A DNA stretch of 64,000 nt from Pandoraea sp. (lineage in GTDB: Bacteria; Pseudomonadota; Gammaproteobacteria; Burkholderiales; Burkholderiaceae), in NCBI GenBank assembly GCA_031291335.1, contig JARLJF010000083.1, forward strand, positions 1 through 64,000. The letters are read 5' to 3'. Under the pieces are notes generated by a model, which did no database searches, was not told where the DNA came from, and worked only from the letters and a program-made list of their open reading frames with translations. This document shows positions 8,072-17,702 of this stretch, piece after piece (position 1 is the stretch's first letter; the number at the start of each line of letters is the position of its first letter). The position numbers and the translations under genes were made by a program.

Positions 8072-11000
8072 GAGCGATCTCCTTGCGAACTGCCAGCGCC
8101 AGCAGGCAGCGCGCTCGGGCCGTTCGGGGCATGCGAAGCACGTTCCTCGTGACGCACCCGGAACGCCGTCGCGTACAACGCCGGCAGGAAAAACACGGTC
8201 AGGATGGTGGCGCTGGTGATGCCGCCCATCAGCGCGGTGGCCATCGGGCCGAAGAAGTTGCTGCGCAGCAGAGGAATCAGGGCCAGCACGGCGGCTGCGG
8301 CGGTGAGCGTGATCGGCCGGAAACGTCGCACGGTCGCGCTCACGATGGCGTCGAAGCGCGGGTGTCCGGCGGCAATGTCCTGTTCGATCTGATCGACCAG
8401 AATCACCGAGTTACGCATGATGATGCCGAACATGGCGATCACCCCTAGCATCGCGACGAAGCCGAATGGCTTGCCGAACAGCAGCAGGGTCGCCACCACG
8501 CCGATCATGCCGAGCGGGGCGGTGAGCACCACGAGCATGGTGCGCGCGAAGCTCTGAAGCTGAATCATCAGCAACGTGAGCACCACGATGATCATGATGG
8601 GCATTTGCGCATTGATCGACGACTGACCCTTGCCCGATTCTTCAACCGATCCGCCGATCTCGATGCGATAGCCGACCGGGAGGGCGCGGCGAATGTCGCC
8701 GAGCTTCTTGTAGACGGCTTCGGTCACGTCGATGCCTTGCTTGCCGGCGCGCACGTCGGAGCGTACGGTGATCGTCGGTTGACGGTCTCGCTCCCAGATC
8801 ACGCCGTATTCCAGATCGTTGACCACATGACCGAGTGTGGCCAGCGGCACCGGACCGTTCGGCGTAGGCATGGCGAGCGTGGCGATTTTCGCCGGGTCGA
8901 CGCGTTCCGCCTTCGGCGCGCGCAGCGTGATCGAGATCAGCTTGTCGCGCTCGCGGTACTGACTGATGTCGTAACCCGTGAGTGTCATGGCGATGAAATT
9001 CGCAATGTCCGTCGAACTCACGCCCAATGCACGGGCTTTCTGCTGATCGACTTCGAAACGCACCGAGCGCTGCGACGGCTCATCCCAATCGAACTGGACG
9101 TCCGCCGTGTCGCCGTTCGCGCGCATGACGTCTGCCACTTGCTCGGAAATCTTGCGCACCGTGGCGATGTCGTCGCCGCTCACGCGGAATTGCACCGGAA
9201 AGCCGACCGGTGGCCCGTTTTCAAGTCGCGACAGCCGTGTGCGCACGCCGGGCATCGCCTCGCGCAACTTCGGCTCAAGCCACTTCGCAAGCGCCTCGCG
9301 CTCTTCCACCGACTTGGCGGTGATCACCAGTTGCGCGAAGTTCGGCGTGGGCAATTGCTGGTCGAGCGGCAGATAGAAGCGGGGTGCGCCCGTGCCGACG
9401 AAACTCACCGTGTGGTCGATCTCCTTGCGGCCTTCGAGTAGCTTCTCCAGACGCTGCGTCTCGCGAAGCGTGGCCTGATACGACGCCCCTTCTTGCAGGC
9501 GCAGATCCACCATCAGTTCCGGCCGGTCGGAACTCGGGAAGAACTGTTGTGGCACGAGCGTGAAGCCGGCCATGGAGATCAGGAACAGCACCACGGTGAT
9601 CACGAGCACGACGATCTTGCGCTCGATGCACCACGTCAGCCAGCCGCGCAGGCGGTTGTAGAACTTCGTGTCGTAGACCTCGTGTTCGTGGTCGTCGCCG
9701 TGATGTGCCTCACGCGGGCGCTCGGGCAGCAGCTTGTAGCCGAGCAGCGGAATCAGCACGACCGCCGCCAGCCACGAGGCGAGCAGTGCAATCGCCGAGA
9801 CTTCGAAGATCGAACGCGTGTATTCGCCGGTGCTGGACTTCGCCAGCGCGATCGGCAGGAAGCCCGACACAGTCACCAGCGTGCCGGTGAGCATCGGGAA
9901 GGCCGTGCTGGTATAGGCAAACGCGGCAGCGCGCTTGCGATTCCAGCCCTGCGCGAGTTTCACCGCCATCATTTCGACGGCAATGATGGCATCGTCCACC
10001 AGCAGGCCGAGTGCCAGAATCAGCGTGCCGAGCGACACCTTGTGCAGGCCGATGTCGAAGATGTACATGAACAGCGACGTCACGGCGAGCACGACCGGAA
10101 TCGAAATCACCACGACCATGCCGGTGCGGAATCCCAGCGACAGCAGACTCACGACCAGCACGATCGCCACGGCTTCGGCTACGGCTTCCAGGAAGTCGTC
10201 CACCGAGTGCGAGACGGAATTCGACATGCTGGCGACTTCGGTCAGCGTGAGGCCGGCGGGCAACTGGGCGCGCAGATCGCCCATCGTGCTGGCAAGCGCT
10301 TTGCCGAGGTGAACGACGTCCTGCCCCTTCTGCATGGTGATGCCGATGCCAAGTACGGGCTTGCCGCCGAAGCGCATTTCCGACACGGGCGGATCAACGT
10401 AGCCGCGTTTGATCGTGGCGATGTCGCCCAGCCGGAAGGTGCGGTTGTTCACGCGAATGAGCGTATCGGCGAGTTCGTCGACATTGCGGAACTGCCCGCT
10501 CGGGCGCACGACCAGACGGTCGTTGGGCGTGTCGATGGTGCCTGCCGGGGAGACCGCGTTCTGACTGCCGACTGCCTGCGCGATCTGGTTCGGGGAGATG
10601 CCCAGACGCGTCAACTGCGTGTTGTTGATTTCGACGTAGATGCGCTGGTCCTGATCGCCGAAGTAGTCGACCTTCGCTACGCCGGGCACCCGCAGCAGCA
10701 CGGTGCGCAGGGCGTCGGCATAGTCGCGTAGTTGCGCGGGGCCGAAGCCGTCGCCTTCCAGCGTGAAGATGTGCGTGTAGACGTCACCGAACTCGTCGTT
10801 GAAGAACGGCCCTTGCACGCCTTGCGGCAACGTGTAGACGATATCGCCAACTTTCTTGCGGACCTGATACCACTCCTCGGGCACTTCGCTCGCGGGCGCG
10901 GAGTCCTTCATCGAGAAGAACAACAGAGACTCGCCGGGCCGCGAATAGCTGCGCTGGAAGTCGATGGACGGCATTTCCTGGAGCTTGCGTGCGATCCGGT

Positions 11001-11286
11001 CGGTGACTTGCTCCTGCACCTGTTTGGCGGTCGCCCCCGGCCAGAACGTGCGGATCACCATCACGCGGAACGTGAACGGCGGATCTTCCGACTGGGCGAG
11101 GCGCGAGTACGCCAGAATGCCGAAGATCGTGGCCATCGCGATCAGGAAAACCACGAGCGCGCGATGTCGCAGCGCCCACGCGGAGAGGTTGAAACTCCCC
11201 TCTTCGTGACGGTAGTCCTGCGGTTCGGAGGCGGGTGTGGCGGGGGATGTCTGGGGCACGGGTGGCTTCCCGTCCTGCGTGCTCAT
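8068..11286 (-). CDS. RND multidrug efflux pump, inner-membrane permease
   Basis: A 1072-residue resistance-nodulation-division transporter of the AcrB/MdtB superfamily. A short polar N-terminus of about 30 residues precedes TM1, then come the two large periplasmic loops and twelve predicted transmembrane helices. The TM4 element LALGLLVDDAIIAVE carries the paired aspartates of the proton relay. It should drive drug or solvent export by proton exchange together with the adaptor and outer-membrane factor of the same operon. Substrates cannot be read from sequence. Both ends overlap neighbouring genes by 4 bases (ATGA). Confidence 0.93.
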   Translation of the reverse strand: MSTQDGKPPVPQTSPATPASEPQDYRHEEGSFNLSAWALRHRALVVFLIAMATIFGILAYSRLAQSEDPPFTFRVMVIRTFWPGATAKQVQEQVTDRIARKLQEMPSIDFQRSYSRPGESLLFFSMKDSAPASEVPEEWYQVRKKVGDIVYTLPQGVQGPFFNDEFGDVYTHIFTLEGDGFGPAQLRDYADALRTVLLRVPGVAKVDYFGDQDQRIYVEINNTQLTRLGISPNQIAQAVGSQNAVSPAGTIDTPNDRLVVRPSGQFRNVDELADTLIRVNNRTFRLGDIATIKRGYVDPPVSEMRFGGKPVLGIGITMQKGQDVVHLGKALASTMGDLRAQLPAGLTLTEVASMSNSVSHSVDDFLEAVAEAVAIVLVVSLLSLGFRTGMVVVISIPVVLAVTSLFMYIFDIGLHKVSLGTLILALGLLVDDAIIAVEMMAVKLAQGWNRKRAAAFAYTSTAFPMLTGTLVTVSGFLPIALAKSSTGEYTRSIFEVSAIALLASWLAAVVLIPLLGYKLLPERPREAHHGDDHEHEVYDTKFYNRLRGWLTWCIERKIVVLVITVVLFLISMAGFTLVPQQFFPSSDRPELMVDLRLQEGASYQATLRETQRLEKLLEGRKEIDHTVSFVGTGAPRFYLPLDQQLPTPNFAQLVITAKSVEEREALAKWLEPKLREAMPGVRTRLSRLENGPPVGFPVQFRVSGDDIATVRKISEQVADVMRANGDTADVQFDWDEPSQRSVRFEVDQQKARALGVSSTDIANFIAMTLTGYDISQYRERDKLISITLRAPKAERVDPAKIATLAMPTPNGPVPLATLGHVVNDLEYGVIWERDRQPTITVRSDVRAGKQGIDVTEAVYKKLGDIRRALPVGYRIEIGGSVEESGKGQSSINAQMPIMIIVVLTLLMIQLQSFARTMLVVLTAPLGMIGVVATLLLFGKPFGFVAMLGVIAMFGIIMRNSVILVDQIEQDIAAGHPRFDAIVSATVRRFRPITLTAAAAVLALIPLLRSNFFGPMATALMGGITSATILTVFFLPALYATAFRVRHEERASHAPNGPSALPAGAGSSQGDRS

Positions 11287-12518
11287 GACGCAAAGTCCTC
11301 AGCGTGCAGCGGCGGGATCACACGAACTTTCTCACCCGCCGTGACGGTGTGAACCCCTTGCCAGACGATGCGCTCGCCGGGCTGAATACCGCCCGCGACG
11401 GTCACCGTGCGCTCGCCGTAGCGCGCGATCTTCACGCGGCGCAGAACCAGCGTGTCATCGGATTTGACAACCCACACGGCGGGCTGATTGCCATCGTGGA
11501 AGAGTGCGGTCGACGGCAGCGTGATCGGTTGACCGGGTTGAATGGGTTGAACGGGTTGACCGTCCGCGATCGTCGCGGCGGCGCCAGAGGCGGCTGCCGG
11601 TGCTGACGCGGACGCCGCGGGGGCGGGCGTCACCGACGTGACAAACGGTTGCGCGAAGGCGACGTTGGCCGTCATGCCGAGTTTCACGTCAGGGCCGGGG
11701 GAGAGCAGCGAGAGCTTGGCGCGATAGGTACGGCTCATCGGGTCGGCCGCCGGCGCGATTTCGCGCACGCGCGCTTGCCACGTCTTGCCCGGCACGGCGG
11801 GCAGCGAGACGCTCGCCGTCTGTCCGATGCGAAACGCGCTGAGCGCGACTTCCGGTACGTCGGCAATCACGTCGACGTCGCCCGTCCACGCCAACTGATA
11901 CACCGGCTGACCGGCGCTGACGTTCTGCCCCGTGTCCGCCTGCTCGGCAGTGATGACACCGTCGCGATCGGCCTTGAGATTGCCGTAGCTCAACTGATCG
12001 CCTGCCAACGCGGCTTGCTGAGTCGCCTGATTGCGTTGTGCCAATGCACTGGCGTAAGCGTTCTCCGACTGTTCCAGTTGCGCCGGTGCGATCAGATTTT
12101 CTTTTGCCTGCGCGCGATCCCGGGTGACGGTTTGCGTCGCATAGTCGAGCTGGTGTTGCGCGGCGTCGAGTTGCGCACGGGCGCTGGCGGCGTTTTTCGA
12201 GAGATCCGCCGGATCGAGACGCGCGACGACCTGACCCGCTTTGACGGCGTCGCCAAGCCTTGCCGACCGGTCGATGATCTTGCCTGCGACGCGGAAGGAC
12301 AGCGGGGTGGCATAACGTGCCTCAATCTGCGCTGGCAGCGACGCGGTGGGCGTCTGCTCGCTGAGCTTTGCCGCCACAGCGACGACCGGGCGCGGAGGCG
12401 CTTCCGGCGAGGCTTTGCGTGAGCACGCGGCCAATGAGGCTGCGGCGATGGCGGTAGTGGCAATGGCCAGCGCGAGCCGGCGGCGGCGTGGTGCGGTATC
12501 GGGCAGAAAGGGCATCAT
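11283..12518 (-). CDS. RND efflux periplasmic adaptor lipoprotein
   Basis: A membrane-fusion protein of 411 residues. Starting at 12518 gives an N-terminus with a basic stretch (RRRR) and a lipobox LAAC, so it is a likely inner-membrane-anchored lipoprotein. The lipoyl half-motifs, a long alpha-hairpin rich in A/Q (about residues 100-170) and a beta-barrel domain follow. A Pro/Ala/Gln-rich insert (repeated QPxQPIQPGQP) near residue 320 is unusual. It is first in the efflux operon. The open frame continues to 12701, but those residues look like non-coding translation. Confidence 0.9.
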   Translation of the reverse strand: MMPFLPDTAPRRRRLALAIATTAIAAASLAACSRKASPEAPPRPVVAVAAKLSEQTPTASLPAQIEARYATPLSFRVAGKIIDRSARLGDAVKAGQVVARLDPADLSKNAASARAQLDAAQHQLDYATQTVTRDRAQAKENLIAPAQLEQSENAYASALAQRNQATQQAALAGDQLSYGNLKADRDGVITAEQADTGQNVSAGQPVYQLAWTGDVDVIADVPEVALSAFRIGQTASVSLPAVPGKTWQARVREIAPAADPMSRTYRAKLSLLSPGPDVKLGMTANVAFAQPFVTSVTPAPAASASAPAAASGAAATIADGQPVQPIQPGQPITLPSTALFHDGNQPAVWVVKSDDTLVLRRVKIARYGERTVTVAGGIQPGERIVWQGVHTVTAGEKVRVIPPLHAEDFAS

Positions 12519-13200
12519 GCGCTCGTGACTCTCAATGTGAGAAATCCGGAAGACAAAACAACGAATTCGCGACACGTTTGCCGGACGAGCGGGGCCAGGC
12601 GAGCCATGGCAAAGCCAGAACGCTGGGCAGTAAGGCCGGCAAAACGGTGCGATCCGAAAAAATCTACGGGCGATGATATATGGATTGGGGACGCCCTGCA
12701 ACGGGGGGGTAGAGGGTTTTTGGGTGCCCCTGTGACTATCGGTAGGTGCGCGTCATTGGATTGTTTTTGAGGACCGGAGAAAGCGGAACCGCCGAATTAT
12801 TTTGGAGTACGATTCCTATTGAACGTCCACGCGGCACGCCAGGCTATTGCATGCAATCGACAATATGACGAATGCGAGGCGGCGCTGTGTCAGGAAGACT
12901 ATCGATCGGGACAAATTGTCACATCCGAGGAACGTTGTCGCGCGCATTGAGTCGCACTCGGGCCAGTTGCAATGACTGGCGACATCGCAGCGAAGACACC
13001 CGGCAGTTCATGACGTAAGCGGCACAGCATAGGCCGGCGGCGAGTTTTCGCGCAGGCGGTACCGCTTTGGTGCACTCGCTTGATCGAGGTCAAGCGAAAG
13101 GGTTTGTCCGGGTGCCGAACGCAGCAGCAAGTCGGGGGTTCACGACTATGCTGGATGTATCCGAAGCTTAACGATCGACGCTCACCAGAGACGGATAGCC
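12519..13200. other. Gene-free region between the efflux operon and phaB
   Basis: This 682-base stretch holds no convincing gene on either strand. It must contain the divergent promoters of the efflux operon (minus) and the phaB operon (plus). Two items stand out: an inverted pair GTTTGCCGG at 12576-12584 and CCGGCAAAA at 12636-12644, which could be a TetR site, and a strong Anr/FNR-like palindrome at 13077-13096. The left half is more AT-rich than the surrounding genes. Confidence 0.6.
13077..13096 (+). promoter_or_regulatory. Anr/FNR-type binding site upstream of phaB
   Basis: The palindrome CGCTTGATCGAGGTCAAGCG has perfect 7-base arms. Its centre, TTGATCGAGGTCAA (13080-13093), matches the FNR/Anr consensus TTGAT-N4-ATCAA at 9 of 10 fixed positions. 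A possible -10 element TATGCT lies at 13147-13152, which would put the site near -72, a known activator position. This suggests induction of the phaB-phasin pair at low oxygen. Confidence 0.65.
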
Positions 13201-13944
13201 ATGACACCACGAATAGCATTGGTTACAGGAGGCATGGGCGGTTTGGGCGAGGCAATCAGTACGCGTCTTGCCGATGCCGGGTACCGCGTTGCGGTCACCT
13301 GTTCGCCCACGAATCACGATTGCGAGGGCTGGGTCGCGCGTATGCGAGACACCGGTCGCGACTTCGCCGCCTATCGTGTCGATGTTGCCGACTTCGCGTC
13401 TTGCGAGGCTTGCGCAAAAGCCATCGAATCCGACACCGGTCCGGTGGACATTCTTATCAACAATGCGGGGATCACGCGCGACGCCACCCTACGCAAAATG
13501 ACTTCCGAAGACTGGCAGTCGGTATTGCGCACGGATCTGGACAGCGTGTTCAACATGACCCGTCCGCTCTTCGGCAGCATGGTCGCGCGCGGCTGGGGCC
13601 GCATCATCAACGTCTCGTCGGTCAATGGCAGTCGAGGCGCGTTCGGTCAGGCGAACTACGCTGCCGCGAAGGCGGGGATGCACGGATTCACGAAGGCATT
13701 GGCGCTGGAAGTTGCCAAGTCGGGTGTCACGGTCAACACGATTTCGCCGGGGTATCTCGCGACGAAGATGGTGACCGCCGTGCCGCAAGAGGTGCTCGAA
13801 TCGCGCATTCTTCCGCAGATTCCGGTCGGTCGGTTGGGGCGCCCCGACGAGGTGGCAGCACTCGTCGCTTTTCTCGTGTCGGATGACGCAGGTTTCATCA
13901 CAGGCAGCAACGTTGCCATCAACGGTGGCATGCACATGGAGTAA
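13201..13944 (+). CDS. phaB: Acetoacetyl-CoA reductase PhaB
   Basis: A 247-residue short-chain dehydrogenase that closely follows the PhaB family. It has the cofactor motif TGGMGGLG (residues 9-16), NNAG at 87-90, and the catalytic S140, Y153 and K157 (YAAAK). The C-terminus ends INGGMHME, very like known PhaB proteins. It reduces acetoacetyl-CoA to (R)-3-hydroxybutyryl-CoA with NADPH, the monomer for polyhydroxybutyrate. It precedes a phasin gene by 41 bases and has an Anr/FNR-like box about 110 bases upstream. No phaA thiolase gene is nearby. Confidence 0.93.
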   Translation: MTPRIALVTGGMGGLGEAISTRLADAGYRVAVTCSPTNHDCEGWVARMRDTGRDFAAYRVDVADFASCEACAKAIESDTGPVDILINNAGITRDATLRKMTSEDWQSVLRTDLDSVFNMTRPLFGSMVARGWGRIINVSSVNGSRGAFGQANYAAAKAGMHGFTKALALEVAKSGVTVNTISPGYLATKMVTAVPQEVLESRILPQIPVGRLGRPDEVAALVAFLVSDDAGFITGSNVAINGGMHME

Positions 13945-13985
13945 CGCGCAGCTACAGAGCTAACGACTTACTTAGGAGAGTCACG

Positions 13986-14576
13986 ATGTCAAAGGAAACG
14001 AATCCGGCACTGACGTTGTTCAAACTCAGTACCGCAAGCGCGCTGGGCGCTTACGGCATTTTTCTGGAAGCGGCACAACGCACGCATCAGTTGCAGGCGG
14101 AGCGCGATACCGAATTGCTGAAGGCGCACGCGGAAGCGGCCAAGTCGCTCGGTGGGGCCCAGGACTTCAATGCGCTGCTCACCGCGCATCTGCAACTGCT
14201 CAACGGCCAGATCGCGCAGCAAAATGAGTTCTGGCGTGAGTGGCTTGCCGTGTGCGCGAACAATCAACTGCTGTGGGCCGAGCATTGCCGCAAGACAGGC
14301 GAAGAGTTGCAGCACGGCATGGCCGGTGCGATGACGTTGCCCGATCTGATCGGTGCAGGTGTTACGGCGGGTGGCGCCGCAAAGGCGGCCGAAGCGCCGT
14401 TGCAGAAGTGGTTCCAGGCGTTCAACGACGCCACGCAAGGGACGATGGATGCATGGCGTCGCATGTCGACGGAAGCCGCGCAGGCGACCGAGGCGGCCGT
14501 GTCACAGCAGTCGCCGCTCAACGGTCGTGTGCCACCGAAGCGCGGCGGCACTCACGCTCATCGCTCAAGCACGTAA
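13986..14576 (+). CDS. Phasin family protein (PHB granule-associated)
   Basis: A 196-residue, mainly helical, Ala- and Gln-rich protein without signal peptide. The N-terminal half (ALTLFKLSTASALGAYGIFL, residues 8-27) gives an amphipathic helix and a central helix pair follows, as in phasins that coat polyhydroxyalkanoate granules. A good AGGAGAG ribosome site precedes the ATG. It follows phaB and its 3' end overlaps the 3' end of phaC on the other strand by 19 bases. The call rests on composition and on its place between phaB and phaC. Confidence 0.75.
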   Translation: MSKETNPALTLFKLSTASALGAYGIFLEAAQRTHQLQAERDTELLKAHAEAAKSLGGAQDFNALLTAHLQLLNGQIAQQNEFWREWLAVCANNQLLWAEHCRKTGEELQHGMAGAMTLPDLIGAGVTAGGAAKAAEAPLQKWFQAFNDATQGTMDAWRRMSTEAAQATEAAVSQQSPLNGRVPPKRGGTHAHRSST

Positions 14577-16465
14577 GTTCCGGGCGCATTGTCCAGCGCT
14601 CGCGCTGGCGGCCAGGGGGCGGCGATCGATTTGCCGCTGCCCTGCGCCAGAAGCCACGCTTGCCATGCGGGCCACCACGAGCTTGGCATGGCGGGCGTCG
14701 CGTCGAACCACGCCTCAGGGGGGCGGTAGGCGGTGCCTGCCGCCCGCGTTGCCACCCGATGGTGACTGCGCGGATGCCCCGGCTCACACACCACGCCCAC
14801 GTTATGCCCGCCCGAGACGAGTGCAAAGGTGAGATCGCCGTGGTTAAGCAGATGCATCTTGTAGACGGAGCGCCACGGCGAGATGTGGTCGCGCTCGGTC
14901 GCCACAACGAACATCGGCACGCGAATATCCGATAGCGCCACCGGTTGTCCGCCCACTTTCAGCGTCCCCGTCGCCAGCGCATTGTTCAGATACAACTCGC
15001 GCAGACACTGACTGTGCAGCCGTGCAGGAATGCGCGTGGTGTCGGCGTTCCACACAGTGAAGTCCGTCGTCTGAGCCGGTTTGCCGAGCAGATAGTCATG
15101 CATGAGTCGTGACCAGATCAGGTCGCGCGAATTGAGCAGTTGGAAAGTGCCTGCGAGTTGCTCGCCGCCGATGAATCCCTGCCGCCACATCATGGCTTCG
15201 AGATACGCCACCTGACTCGCGTCGATGAACAATCCGAGTTCGCCCGGCTCGCTGAAGTCGGTCTGCGCCGCGAGCAAGGTGACGCTGGCCAACGCGTGAC
15301 GTTCTGCTCCCTTATGCCGTGCCAACGTTGCCGCTGCGATGGCGAGCAGCGTGCCACCAAGGCAGTAGCCGCAAGCGTGCACCGGCACATTGCCCGTCAA
15401 ACGACGCACCTCTCGCAATGCCGTGATCAATCCATCGTCGAGATAGTCATCCAGGCCCCGGTCGCGGGCCTCCGGTCCCGGGTTGTGCCACGAGATCATG
15501 AAGACGCTATGCCCCTGCGCCACCAGATAGCGCACGAGCGAATGCTGCGCTTCGAGATCGAGGATGTAGTACTTCAGCAGCCACGACGGCACGATCAGCA
15601 CCGGTTCGCGCCACGTCTGCGGCTGTGCCGGCGCATATTGAAGCAACTCGAAGTACGCGTTGCGATAGACGACCTTGCCGGGTGTCGCGGCGATTTCGTG
15701 ACCGACCCGAAACACGTTGCGTGCCTCGGGGCCTGCCCCCGGTGCGTGGCCTGCGGCCATGTCATGCATGTCCGACCACCACCGCTGTGCCCCTTGCACA
15801 ACGTTCTGCCCCTGTGTTTCGCGCATGGCGGAGAGCACTTCAGGATTCAGACACCAGAGGTTGCTAGGCGAGAAGACGTCGAGCCACTGCCGTGCCATGA
15901 AGCGCACGACATCGCGGTGATGCGGTTCGACGCCCGGAATCTCTCCTGTCATCTCGTCTACGAAGTGCTGCGTGCGCAGGAAGCGCTCGCGCCACCACGA
16001 AAACGGCGGGTTGTCCCACAGCGGGTCACGAAAGCGCCGGTCCACGTCGGGTGGTCCGCTGGCTCCCGAGGTCTGGGTTGTGGTCGGTTTATCGATGGCC
16101 GCAAAGGCTTTGAAAACGTTGAGCTGATGGCCGGGAGCGGTTGCGGCGTGCATCGCCCAGTCAACCCAGGCGAGCGCTACCGCGGCGGGCGACACGTTGC
16201 CCGTGAATCGGGCAGTCGTCGCCATCGCTGCCCGGTCGAGGTTCTCGGTGAATGACGCCGCCGGGGCGGGGGTGGCGACCTGCGGTGCGTCGGAAGGCTG
16301 AGGTGGGGCGGCGCTGGCGGCAACAGCAGGCGCGCTACCGTGCGGTGTCGCACGACGCGTTGGTGGTGGGCTTGTTTTGGGCGCACCCCGTGCGCGTGAA
16401 GCGGTCGACGATTTCGCGGATTTCGCGGATTTTGACGGGGACGTCTTGGCGCTGCGAGCAGGCAT
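14558..16465 (-). CDS. phaC: Class I polyhydroxyalkanoate synthase PhaC
   Basis: A 635-residue PHA synthase. The lipase-like box GYCLGG places the nucleophile at C368; the other triad members are D526 (VVATERDHISPW) and H554 (VSGGHNVG). The enzyme polymerises hydroxyacyl-CoA into polyester on granules. The first 80 residues are Lys/Ser/Ala/Pro rich and probably disordered, longer than in Cupriavidus PhaC (589 residues). ATG at 16465 is chosen because GGAG lies 7 bases upstream; an upstream in-frame ATG at 16504 lacks such a site. The gene runs convergent to phaB-phasin and overlaps the phasin tail. Confidence 0.94.
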   Translation of the reverse strand: MPARSAKTSPSKSAKSAKSSTASRARGAPKTSPPPTRRATPHGSAPAVAASAAPPQPSDAPQVATPAPAASFTENLDRAAMATTARFTGNVSPAAVALAWVDWAMHAATAPGHQLNVFKAFAAIDKPTTTQTSGASGPPDVDRRFRDPLWDNPPFSWWRERFLRTQHFVDEMTGEIPGVEPHHRDVVRFMARQWLDVFSPSNLWCLNPEVLSAMRETQGQNVVQGAQRWWSDMHDMAAGHAPGAGPEARNVFRVGHEIAATPGKVVYRNAYFELLQYAPAQPQTWREPVLIVPSWLLKYYILDLEAQHSLVRYLVAQGHSVFMISWHNPGPEARDRGLDDYLDDGLITALREVRRLTGNVPVHACGYCLGGTLLAIAAATLARHKGAERHALASVTLLAAQTDFSEPGELGLFIDASQVAYLEAMMWRQGFIGGEQLAGTFQLLNSRDLIWSRLMHDYLLGKPAQTTDFTVWNADTTRIPARLHSQCLRELYLNNALATGTLKVGGQPVALSDIRVPMFVVATERDHISPWRSVYKMHLLNHGDLTFALVSGGHNVGVVCEPGHPRSHHRVATRAAGTAYRPPEAWFDATPAMPSSWWPAWQAWLLAQGSGKSIAAPWPPARALDNAPGTYVLER

Positions 16466-16725
16466 GGCGGACTCCGTTCTGGCTTGCCGCTGGCCCAGGA
16501 GCACGCGCCGTGTGCGGCAGAAAGAAGGCGGACGGCGAGGCGCAGCAGGGTACCCCTTGCCGTGACGTCACTGCGTTCCGGACCGTGGCGACGCTCAGGA
16601 CGCTCATCGCGCTTTGGCCGCTCCGGAAGTTTCGTGCGTTTCGATGAATATAACGCACGCGAGGTAGGAGTTCCGTGACCCAGGACAAGTTGCGTGTCGA
16701 CGCCGTTATCGCACGCGAGGGAGCG

Positions 16726-17406
16726 TCATCGCGCGGGGGCGGGGATCTCCGTCGCCGGGGGCAGTGCGGGAACGGCGGGCGGCGGTGCGGGCTTGCGCGC
16801 ATGCCAACTGATACGCCGGAACGGTTGCTCACGGCCGGACAGTGTCAGCGCAATATGGGTGATCCAGCGTTGCGTGGGCACGCGCTCGCCGTGCAGCCAC
16901 ATCACGAGGATGAACAGGCTCGCCGCCATCGGCAGTGTCTTGAGGTTGGGCGTGTCGTCGCGGCGTGTGAGCCACGCAAAGGCAGCCCAGACGATGAAAC
17001 CTACGACGCAGCCGGCGACCGATTCTGAAATGGAATGCGCCGAGAGGGCAACGCGCGACACTCCCACGGCCACGCTACCGGCTGTTGCGGCGACCATGCC
17101 GAGCACTCGCCATGGCCATGCAAGACGGCGCAGAAGGAGCCACGCGATGACCGGGTAGACCGTCGCGGCGAGCATTGTATGACCACTCACCCCGGTGAAA
17201 TCGAGTTCGCGTACGCCGAGTCCCCAGCCGAGGAACATGACTTTCGAGGCGGCGACGACGAGCGCCCCCGCCCCAAACAGCGCTACCCAGGTGAAGGCCA
17301 TGCGCCATGCACGGGCTGAGAGCAACCAGAGGGTGAGGGCGGCAGCGGCCGGCACCGTGACGGCGGCACTGCCGAAATTGGTAATAGTGATCCAGGAGCT
17401 AGACAT
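16726..17406 (-). CDS. PAP2-family phosphatase, membrane-bound
   Basis: A 226-residue integral membrane protein with the acid-phosphatase motifs of type 2 phosphatidic acid phosphatases: K55 with R66, SGHT at 74-77, and SR117-118 with H124 (SRVALSAHSISE). The usual final aspartate is glutamate here (E128). About five or six transmembrane segments are visible. It probably removes phosphate from a lipid such as undecaprenyl diphosphate or phosphatidate on the periplasmic side. The C-terminal 20 residues are Pro/Ala rich. It stands alone, divergent from the acyltransferase gene. Confidence 0.82.
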   Translation of the reverse strand: MSSSWITITNFGSAAVTVPAAAALTLWLLSARAWRMAFTWVALFGAGALVVAASKVMFLGWGLGVRELDFTGVSGHTMLAATVYPVIAWLLLRRLAWPWRVLGMVAATAGSVAVGVSRVALSAHSISESVAGCVVGFIVWAAFAWLTRRDDTPNLKTLPMAASLFILVMWLHGERVPTQRWITHIALTLSGREQPFRRISWHARKPAPPPAVPALPPATEIPAPAR

Positions 17407-17702
17407 GACTACCGAAAAACGGCCCGAAGGCGGGGGGCCTCGGGCGAAAACGATATCTTACGCGTGCCACCGCGGCAACAACAAATCCTGACGTCGGTTG
17501 GCGCGGACTTATGGGCTCGGACAGCCCCTGCGGTGGATCGTTCGACGGCCGCCCGAAGGTTTGGCCGTCGCGCGTCTTGCCGGGTATTGCGGGGCATTAC
17601 AACGGCGTAAGTCCCTGTTTGATTCGACGGGTGATCCCGGTGGCGACGGCATAGTAGGATGGCCGCGGATGTGGCCCCCGACACATCGGCTCAGGAGATG
17701 TC

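Noticed and set aside
9493-10731. Plus-strand open frame of 412 codons
   Set aside because: It is fully antisense to the RND pump gene, His/Arg/Gln-rich without domain or ribosome site; such frames arise from the GC bias of the true gene.
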